In this document: one piece after another, positions 58,548 to 64,000 of the stretch | Position numbering within the stretch: the first letter of the stretch is position 1 | How the letters are laid out: each line of letters starts with the position of its first letter | Source: JAAYYY01 sp964579295 | Lineage (GTDB): Bacteria; Chloroflexota; Anaerolineae; Promineifilales; Promineifilaceae | Direction: 5' to 3' | Assembly: GCA_964579295.1 (NCBI GenBank) | Contig: CAZOGK010000015.1 | Span: forward strand, 16,218-80,217 | DNA: 64,000 nt | Notes under the pieces: generated by a model | Told to the model about the DNA's origin: nothing | What the model saw: only the letters and a program-made list of their open reading frames with translations | The model's database searches: none | Translations under genes and position numbers: made by a program

Positions 58548-60316
58548 GCGGCCGGGGCGGCCGAGCTATCCCCATACTGCTCAAAGATGCGGCGGTAGGC
58601 AGCGTGTTCGCGCATGAGCTGGTCGTGCCGGCCGGCGGCGAAGATACGTCCCTGGCGCATCAGCAGCACCTGATCGGCCCAGCGGATCTGCGACAGCCGG
58701 TGGGTAATGAGCAGCGTCGTCTGCCGCTCGGCGACGCGGGCGATAGCCTGCTGTATCTTATCCTCGGTGGCGCTGTCCACGGCGCTGGTGGAATCGTCGA
58801 GGATCAGGATGCTGGGCTCGGTGAGAAAGGCGCGGGCAATCGCCAGCCGCTGCCGCTGCCCGCCGGAAAGCGTCATACCGCGCTCGCCGATGATGGTGTC
58901 GTAGCCATCGGCAAAGGTCATTATGAAGTCGTGCGCCTGCGCCGCCTTGGCCGCGGCAATGACGTCCTCTCGTGAAGCGCCGGGGAGGCCAAAGGCAATG
59001 TTATCGGCAACGCTGCGCGAGAAGAGGAAGATGTCCTGCTCGATGATGGAGATCTGCCGGCGCAGCGCTGCCAGATCCCAGTCACGCACGTCGACGCCGT
59101 CTACCAGCACCCTGCCCTCATCCACGTCGTAGGTGCGGTTGATGAGCTTGGTCAGCGTGCTCTTGCCGGAGCCGGTCTGGCCGACAATTGCCACCGTAGC
59201 GCCGCGCGGCACCTCAAAGCTAACGTCTTGCACAACCTCGGCGCCGTCGACGTAGCTAAAGGTTGCATTTTCGAAACGGATATGCCCTTGCATCGGCTGG
59301 CTATAGCCGCCGGCGTTCTCGTCCAACACCGTCTCGGCATTCATCAGCTGCAGGATGCGGCGGGCGCCGGCAAAGCCGAGCGAAACCTGCGAATAGGCCA
59401 TGAGCGAGATGAAGGTGGGAAAGCCGAACAGCCCCAGCAGCCCCATGTAGGCGATCACGTCGCCAATGCTGATGACCCCGGCGCGCGAGAGGAGAAAGGA
59501 GTGGGTAAAGCCAATGGCGTTGGTCAGGCCGAGCAGCAGCAGCGGCAGAAAACGGGCCTCGATGCGCCCCTGCTCGACTTTGGCGTCCCGGTAGGCGCTG
59601 GCATTGCGGCGGAAGCGCTCGATCTCCTCGTCTTCCTGCGCCGCGCCTTTGACGGTCTCGATACCGTCGATGGCCTCGGCCAGCCGGCTGTTGAGATCGC
59701 CGAAGGTGAGCCGGGCGCGATCGGTAATGGGGTCGAGCACCCGCAGGTAGCGGGCCAGGGAGAGGGCATAGGTGATCATGAAGAAGGCCGGCGCGAAGGC
59801 GAGCGAGGGATGGTAGCGCGGCGCCAGCAGGATAGGCATAATGAGGAAGTTGGCCGAGCCGACGACCAGGTTGAGGCCCGGGTTCAGCATGCGGTTGACT
59901 TCACGCACATCGTTGGTGGCGCGGGCCATGACATCGCCCACCGGCTGGCGGTCATGGAAGGTCATGCTCTTGCCGAGCAGGCTCACGTAGAGCTCCTCGC
60001 GCGTGTCGCGCTCCAGGCGCTGGCCGATAATCTCGCTGGAGAAGTTGCGGCCGAGCTGCAGCAAAGAGCGCAGCAGCTGGCTCACGAAGATTGCCAGCGC
60101 TGCCCAGGCGATGGTGTTCATGTCCTGGGTGTCCTGCAGGGCATTGAAGGCGATACCCAGCAGAACCGGCACGGCCGCCGCCAGCGCGGCGTTGCCGAAG
60201 GCGCCGAGAAACATGAGGACGATGAACAGCGTCTGCCGCCGCACGTGCGAGAGCAGCCAGCGGACAGTGGAGGAGCGATCAGTGGTAAAGCCAAGCGTGG
60301 CCGAGAATTCAGTCAT
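58544..60316 (-). CDS. ABC exporter, membrane and ATPase domains fused (MsbA/LmrA type)
   Basis: 590 residues; AGGA 5 bases before the ATG. Six-helix exporter membrane domain (about 20-320: LFIVLMFLGAFGNAALAAAV, AWAALAIFVSQLLRSLLQL and later segments). The nucleotide-binding domain (about 345-580) has Walker A GQTGSGKSTL, Q loop ISIIEQDIFLFS, signature MTLSGGQRQRL, Walker B PSILILDDSTSAVDSATE with Ser where the catalytic Glu usually sits, and the His switch LLITHRLSQI. D-D-S-T-S instead of D-E-x-T-S suggests a degenerate ATP site, as found in heterodimeric exporters, whose partner is not in the window. Substrate unknown. Confidence 0.92.
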   Translation of the reverse strand: MTEFSATLGFTTDRSSTVRWLLSHVRRQTLFIVLMFLGAFGNAALAAAVPVLLGIAFNALQDTQDMNTIAWAALAIFVSQLLRSLLQLGRNFSSEIIGQRLERDTREELYVSLLGKSMTFHDRQPVGDVMARATNDVREVNRMLNPGLNLVVGSANFLIMPILLAPRYHPSLAFAPAFFMITYALSLARYLRVLDPITDRARLTFGDLNSRLAEAIDGIETVKGAAQEDEEIERFRRNASAYRDAKVEQGRIEARFLPLLLLGLTNAIGFTHSFLLSRAGVISIGDVIAYMGLLGLFGFPTFISLMAYSQVSLGFAGARRILQLMNAETVLDENAGGYSQPMQGHIRFENATFSYVDGAEVVQDVSFEVPRGATVAIVGQTGSGKSTLTKLINRTYDVDEGRVLVDGVDVRDWDLAALRRQISIIEQDIFLFSRSVADNIAFGLPGASREDVIAAAKAAQAHDFIMTFADGYDTIIGERGMTLSGGQRQRLAIARAFLTEPSILILDDSTSAVDSATEDKIQQAIARVAERQTTLLITHRLSQIRWADQVLLMRQGRIFAAGRHDQLMREHAAYRRIFEQYGDSSAAPAA

Positions 60317-60392
60317 TAGATCCTGCGGTCGGTCAGAGCCGCGGCGCTATTATCGCACAGAAGACGATAGTGTGTAGTGGGCAGTAGGCAGT

Positions 60393-60932
60393 ATGCGTGT
60401 GAAGCTGGGTGAACGGATCGCAGTCATTGGGCCGTCTGGCTCGGGGAAGTCGACGCTGGCGCGGCAGCTGGGCGAGCGGCTGGCTCTGCCCGTGATCCAC
60501 CTGGACGCCCATTACTGGAGCGCCGGCTGGGTGGAAACAGACAGGGCGCTGTGGCGGCCAACGGTGGCGACCCTGGCGCGGCGGCGGCAGTGGATCATCG
60601 ACGGCAATTACAGCAGCACGATGGACCTGCGCCTGCCGCGGGCGGAGAGCATCGTCTATCTTGACTTCCCGCGCTGGCTCTGCCTGCTGCGGGTCGGGCG
60701 GCGCTGGCTGACCTACCACGGGCGCAGCCGGCCCGACCTGCCGCCGGGCTGCCCGGAGAAAGTGGACATGGCCTTTCTGCGCTGGATCTGGAACTACCCG
60801 CAACGCTCGCGGCCGAACACGCTGGCGCTGCTGCGCAGCCTGCAGCAGGAGAAGCAGATTATCCGCCTGCAGTCGCCGGGAGCGGTGCGGCTATTCCTGA
60901 CGCTGCTTTCGCCGGTGCAGGGCGTGGGATAG
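60393..60932 (+). CDS. P-loop kinase-like protein of the FlaR / topology-modulation family
   Basis: 179 residues. Walker A VIGPSGSGKSTLARQL at the N terminus, then LPVIHLDAHYWSAGW, WIIDGNYSSTMDLRL and a basic RRWLTYHGRSRPDLP lid with later QQEKQIIRLQSPGAV. This is the pattern of proteins annotated 'DNA topology modulation protein FlaR', which are adenylate-kinase-like. The true substrate is not known. Divergent from the ABC exporter, convergent with thpR. Confidence 0.82.
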   Translation: MRVKLGERIAVIGPSGSGKSTLARQLGERLALPVIHLDAHYWSAGWVETDRALWRPTVATLARRRQWIIDGNYSSTMDLRLPRAESIVYLDFPRWLCLLRVGRRWLTYHGRSRPDLPPGCPEKVDMAFLRWIWNYPQRSRPNTLALLRSLQQEKQIIRLQSPGAVRLFLTLLSPVQGVG

Positions 60933-60945
60933 CGGGCGCGCCAGG

Positions 60946-61515
60946 TCAGGGCGCGGGGGCTGCGAGGAGGGCGCTGTGCCGCACCGTGTAGAGCGGGCCC
61001 TGCCGCCGCAGCTCGCTCTCGATCAGGTGCAGCCTGTCTACGGTGAAGGAGGCGGGCACGACGGCTTTGCCCCAGGGCAGGCGGATCTGGTCGTGGCTCC
61101 CTCTGACGCGGCCGAGGGTGAGGTGCGGGCTGAACGGCTTCCCGTCTTGCTGCCAGCCAAGCGGGAGCAGGGCGGCGTCGAGATCTTTCTGCAGGGCGGC
61201 GGCCGGCGGGTCGCCGGTCAGGCCCACCCAGATGACGCGCGGGCGGCGCTCGTTGGGAAAGACGCCCAGCCGGCCCAGCGCCAGGGTAAACGGCCTGTGC
61301 CGTGCGGCGACGGCGTCCAGCAAAGAAACGAGCCGGTCGAGCCGGGCCAGCGGCGTGTCGCCGAGGAAGCGCAGGGTGAGGTGGATGTTCTCCGGCCGCA
61401 CCCAGGCGACGGCGCGGCCGGGCACGCGCGTCGCCAGCTCCTGGCTCACAGCGCCGAGAAGCTGCTGCACGTCCGCCGGCAGGCTGATGGCGATAAAGGC
61501 ACGGATAGACGACAT
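60946..61515 (-). CDS. thpR: RNA 2',3'-cyclic phosphodiesterase (2H family, ThpR/LigT)
   Basis: 189 residues from the ATG at 61515, the start that fits the family length; a longer reading to 61602 has no support. Two H-x-T motifs: ENIHLTLRFLGDT and FSPHLTLGRVRGS, the catalytic pair of the 2H phosphoesterase family. N terminus SSIRAFIAISLPADVQQLL is typical of ThpR. Opens 2',3'-cyclic phosphates on RNA ends. Start is 101 bases from the divergent thioesterase gene. Confidence 0.92.
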   Translation of the reverse strand: MSSIRAFIAISLPADVQQLLGAVSQELATRVPGRAVAWVRPENIHLTLRFLGDTPLARLDRLVSLLDAVAARHRPFTLALGRLGVFPNERRPRVIWVGLTGDPPAAALQKDLDAALLPLGWQQDGKPFSPHLTLGRVRGSHDQIRLPWGKAVVPASFTVDRLHLIESELRRQGPLYTVRHSALLAAPAP

Positions 61516-61568
61516 AGGGCCGATTGTACGGAGGCCCGCGGCGGCAGGCAATGAGGGCCGGAGCGCGC

Positions 61569-61574
61569 TATAAT
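61569..61574 (+). promoter_or_regulatory. -10 element TATAAT upstream of the thioesterase gene
   Basis: Consensus TATAAT 41 bases before the GTG at 61616. No clear -35 is present. Confidence 0.45.
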
Positions 61575-61615
61575 GGCGGCGCCTGCCAAGAGTGACAGAC
61601 AACGGAGACCCATTC

Positions 61616-62047
61616 GTGAGTGAAGACGAGAAGCAGTTCCCCTTCTACGACGACGTGCGCGTGCGCTTTCGCGACGTGGACGCCATGGGCCACGTCAATA
61701 ACGCCGTTTACTTTACCTATATGGAGACGGCGCGCGGCGTCTTCTTCGCGCAGTTCTTTGACATCCGCGAGCCGTTCGACATCCCGGTTATCCTGGGCGA
61801 GATTTCCTGCCGCTATCTGACCCCGGCCTTTTATGGGGAGATCCTGCGTGTTGGACTGGGCGTGAGCCGCTTCGGCACCAAGAGCTTCGCCATGAACTAC
61901 GAGATCCTTGGGCCGGACGGGCGCCTGGTGGCCACAGGGCGCTCGACAATGGTCATGTACGATTACGCGAAGGGCGTTAGCGTTGCGGTACCGGAAAGCT
62001 TTAAGGAAGCGGTAGCGGCATTCCAGGGCGGGTGGCAGCCGCTATAA
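61616..62047 (+). CDS. Hot-dog-fold acyl-CoA thioesterase (YbgC/4HBT family)
   Basis: 143 residues from GTG 61616, chosen because GGAG lies 8 bases upstream; an in-frame GTG at 61592 would lie too near the promoter. The 4HBT motif VRFRDVDAMGHVNNAVYFTY contains the catalytic Asp, and YMETARGVFFAQFFDI the helix. Later GDGRL-like and VMYDYAKG complete the hot-dog fold. Hydrolyses acyl-CoA thioesters; substrate length unknown. Transcription ends at the terminator 62069-62094. Confidence 0.9.
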   Translation: MSEDEKQFPFYDDVRVRFRDVDAMGHVNNAVYFTYMETARGVFFAQFFDIREPFDIPVILGEISCRYLTPAFYGEILRVGLGVSRFGTKSFAMNYEILGPDGRLVATGRSTMVMYDYAKGVSVAVPESFKEAVAAFQGGWQPL

Positions 62048-62068
62048 GGTGTACTGCAGCGAAAAAAA

Positions 62069-62094
62069 GGCCGGCTGCCCAGAGACAGCCGGCC
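62069..62094. terminator. Bidirectional terminator
   Basis: GGCCGGCTG (62069-62077) and CAGCCGGCC (62086-62094), perfect 9-bp stem with an 8-base loop. Plus strand continues CTTT; minus strand has seven T. Serves the thioesterase gene and the convergent SIMPL gene. Confidence 0.92.
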
Positions 62095-62115
62095 CTTTAA
62101 AAGACGGTCGGTTGC

Positions 62116-62868
62116 TTAGTTGATGGCGAAGGTGACCTGCACCTGAACGGTGTAGCCAAGCTCGCCGGCGGTGATGCTGGCTGCGTCACTGGCTACTTCA
62201 GCGCGGCCGCCGCCAGCGCCGAGGGGCAGCGGCAAACCGGGCTGGCCGATGACTTCGCTGATGACGACGACCTCGCCCAGGGTGACGCCGCTCAGCTCAG
62301 CCAGTGACTCGGCGCGGCTGCGGGCGTTGGCAATGGCCGCGGCGCGCGCTTCGTCCTCGAGAGCAGCCGGGTCGGCCACGCGGAAGCTGATGCCGTAGAT
62401 GTTGTTAGCGCCAGCCTCGGTCACGGCGCCAATCACGTCGCCGACCGCATCCACGTCGCGGATGATGACGTTGACCATGTTGTTGACGCGGTAGCCGGAG
62501 ACGCCCTCGGGCCCGCGCTCGCCGTATACCTGCTCAGCCCAGACGCTGTAGTTACTGGTGCGGATGTCCTTGTCCTCGACGCCCTGCGCGGCGAGAGCCG
62601 CCATGATGCTCTGGATGAGCGCCTCATTCTGGCTGGTCGCCTCGGCGACAGTCGGGGCAAAGGTCTCAGCGCCAATCTGGATCTCGGCGGTGTCCGGCCG
62701 GCCAAAGGCTTCGCCGGTGCCGACGACGGTGATGCCGCCAACGGCGGCCGGCGCCTGTGCCGCGCCGGGGGCAGCGCTGTTGGGGGTGCAAGCAACCGCC
62801 AGCAGAAGCAGCGCCACAAGCAACAGCGCCATGAGCGGGAAGGAACGGAAAGAGTATCTAGCAGACAT
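62116..62868 (-). CDS. SIMPL-domain (DUF541) lipoprotein
   Basis: 250 residues; GAGG 7 bases before the ATG. Lipoprotein signal MALLLVALLLLAVAC ending in a Cys with LAVAC lipobox, and a small-residue linker. The SIMPL domain (about 45-248) shows VVGTGEAFGRPDTAEIQIGA, DIRTSNYSVWAEQVYGERG and an ARSRAESLAELSGVTLGEVV segment. Family role is poorly known; proteins of this type (BP26, others) form ring assemblies at the cell surface. Downstream of the gene is the shared terminator. Confidence 0.9.
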   Translation of the reverse strand: MSARYSFRSFPLMALLLVALLLLAVACTPNSAAPGAAQAPAAVGGITVVGTGEAFGRPDTAEIQIGAETFAPTVAEATSQNEALIQSIMAALAAQGVEDKDIRTSNYSVWAEQVYGERGPEGVSGYRVNNMVNVIIRDVDAVGDVIGAVTEAGANNIYGISFRVADPAALEDEARAAAIANARSRAESLAELSGVTLGEVVVISEVIGQPGLPLPLGAGGGRAEVASDAASITAGELGYTVQVQVTFAIN

Positions 62869-62964
62869 TGTACTACCTCACTATTCTGTCGTTTCCGGCG
62901 CAGTCATTCGCGCCTTCACTCTATAGACGCAGCCCGGTTCCCGTTTGTTCCCACCAATTTCCGC

Positions 62965-62970
62965 TATAAT
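62965..62970 (+). promoter_or_regulatory. -10 element TATAAT of the aroKB gene
   Basis: Consensus TATAAT ending 8 bases before the ATG at 62979, so the message is leaderless or nearly so. A weak TTGTTC lies 14 bases upstream, too close for a standard -35. Confidence 0.55.
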
Positions 62971-62978
62971 CGAGAGTG

Positions 62979-64000
62979 ATGGAAAACGGCTCAATCGTGC
63001 TCACCGGCTTCATGGCAACAGGGAAGAGCAGCGTCGGCCGCCTGCTGGCCGCGCGCAGCGGGCGCACCTTTGTCGATACCGACGAGCTGATCGCTCAACG
63101 CGCAGGCAAGTCCATTGCCGCCATCTTCGCGGCCGAAGGGGAAGCAGCCTTCCGCGCCCAGGAGGCGGCGCTGGTGCGCGAGCTGGCTGGGCAGCCGGGC
63201 CTGATCATCGCCACCGGCGGCGGCACGCTGCTGGACGCGACCAGCGCCGGCCTGCTCAGCGCGGGCAATCACGTCTTCTGCCTGTACGCCAGCGCGGGCG
63301 AGATCGCACGCCGGCTGGAGGGCGACGGCAGCGAGCGCCCGCTGCTGGCCGGGGGCCGACCGGCCGAGCGCGCGGCGGCGCTGCTGGCCGAGCGCGCGGA
63401 AGCCTACGCGCGCTTCGAGCCGCTGGACAGTGAAGGACGCAGCCCAGAGGCGATCGCGGCGCAGCTGGCGCGGCGGCTGGACCTGACGCCGGCGCCGTTG
63501 GCCGCGCCGCCCACCGTGCTGCCGGTGCGCATTCCCGGCGGCGGCTACGACGTGCGCGTGGGCAGCGGCCTCTTAGACGAGCTTGGTCGCTGGCTGGGCA
63601 GCAGGCCGGCGGTGCTCATCAGCGATGAGAACGTCGCGCCCCTTTTTGCACGGCGTTGCGGCGTGGCAACCGTCCTGGCAATGCCGCCGGGCGAGAGTCA
63701 GAAGAGGCTGGAGACGGTGCGCTGGCTCTATGATGAGCTGCTGGCGGCGGGCCTGGAGCGCAGCGGCACCATAGTCGCCCTGGGCGGCGGCGTGGTGGGC
63801 GATGTGGCCGGCTTTGTCGCCGCTACTTATCTACGCGGTGTGCGCCTGATCCAGTGCCCGACGACGCTGCTGGCGATGGTAGACGCCAGCATAGGCGGCA
63901 AGACTGGCGTCGACCTGCCGCAGGGCAAGAACCTGGTCGGCGCCTTTAAGCAGCCGGAAGTCGTGCTGGCCGACGTGCTGACGCTGGGCACGCTGCCGCC
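62979..64000 (+). CDS. aroKB: Bifunctional shikimate kinase / 3-dehydroquinate synthase (3' end outside window)
   Basis: 340 complete codons are in view; the frame stays open to the window end, so the gene continues. Residues about 1-165 are shikimate kinase: VLTGFMATGKSSVGRLLA (Walker A), DTDELI, an IIATGGGTLLDA motif and ERPLLAGGRP. From about 175 on is dehydroquinate synthase: VGSGLLDELGRWLG, LGGGVVGDVAGFVAATYL, QCPTTLLAMVDASIGGKTGV and NLVGAFKQPEVVL. The two enzymes catalyse steps 5 and 2 of the shikimate pathway to chorismate. Fusions of this kind are known in other bacteria. Promoter TATAAT 8 bases before the ATG. Confidence 0.93.
   Translation, partial: MENGSIVLTGFMATGKSSVGRLLAARSGRTFVDTDELIAQRAGKSIAAIFAAEGEAAFRAQEAALVRELAGQPGLIIATGGGTLLDATSAGLLSAGNHVFCLYASAGEIARRLEGDGSERPLLAGGRPAERAAALLAERAEAYARFEPLDSEGRSPEAIAAQLARRLDLTPAPLAAPPTVLPVRIPGGGYDVRVGSGLLDELGRWLGSRPAVLISDENVAPLFARRCGVATVLAMPPGESQKRLETVRWLYDELLAAGLERSGTIVALGGGVVGDVAGFVAATYLRGVRLIQCPTTLLAMVDASIGGKTGVDLPQGKNLVGAFKQPEVVLADVLTLGTLP

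Noticed and set aside
1..64000. tRNA, rRNA, CRISPR, insertion sequence, prophage
   Set aside because: No tRNA-type or rRNA sequence, no spaced direct repeats, no transposase or integrase was seen.

Overview
The window is about 64 kb of GC-rich bacterial chromosome, densely packed with genes on both strands. I found no rRNA, tRNA, CRISPR array, insertion sequence or phage block. The protein content suggests a member of the Chloroflexota, probably of the Anaerolineae/Caldilineae/Ardenticatenia side: PhoP-type TTAACA repeats, an F420-type LLM oxidoreductase, GAF/PAS sensor kinases, a large NdvB-like protein, FG-GAP/ATPase proteins and a fused AroK-AroB. This assignment is an inference from gene content, not a phylogenetic result.

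Layout. 1-9.2 kb: two sensor kinases (the second PhoR-like), a YedF/DsrE-like protein on the other strand, then a phosphate-uptake operon pstS-pstC-pstA-pstB-phoU behind an array of six half-sites at 11-bp period. The PstA protein is abnormal: a complete but circularly permuted PstS-like domain lies in the segment after its first membrane helix. 9.2-15.5 kb: surE, a DUF2207 membrane protein, a phage-type RecA-like ATPase, and a minus-strand group (MoaD-like, peptidase S51, acetamidase/formamidase) ending in a good terminator. 15.7-23.2 kb: CPA2 antiporter with universal-stress domains, tex, and a minus-strand pair of a membrane-anchored glycosidase-like protein and a voltage-gated-type channel with an altered selectivity filter and a GAF domain.

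23.3-32.1 kb: a UvrD-like helicase, then a striking pair. One protein is an ATPase fused to a PhoB-type winged helix. The next is a 1645-residue membrane protein with an FG-GAP/VCBS-type outer region, one central membrane helix and a cytoplasmic ATPase of the same general type. I infer a one-way signalling or transcription-control system and regard it, with the permuted PstA, as the best candidate for something undescribed. 32.1-38.2 kb: P-type calcium-type ATPase, SixA, LLM oxidoreductase, DUF2267, gap. 38.3-47.9 kb: a 2854-residue NdvB-like cyclic glucan synthase with an overlapping universal stress gene.

48.0-48.4 kb holds a compact locus: a near-consensus promoter, a perfect palindrome over the predicted transcription start, a foldable leader and a 36-residue one-helix membrane peptide. 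48.4-64 kb: eno, a GAF-GAF-PAS kinase, cysteine desulfurase plus mnmA (tRNA thiolation), three small envelope proteins, a Rel enzyme with a degraded hydrolase site, an ABC exporter, small housekeeping enzymes, and the start of aroKB running off the window.

A recurring signal is a -10 hexamer 6-8 bases before the start codon (844, 25746, 49905, 62965, perhaps 56096), which suggests that several genes here are transcribed as leaderless mRNAs.
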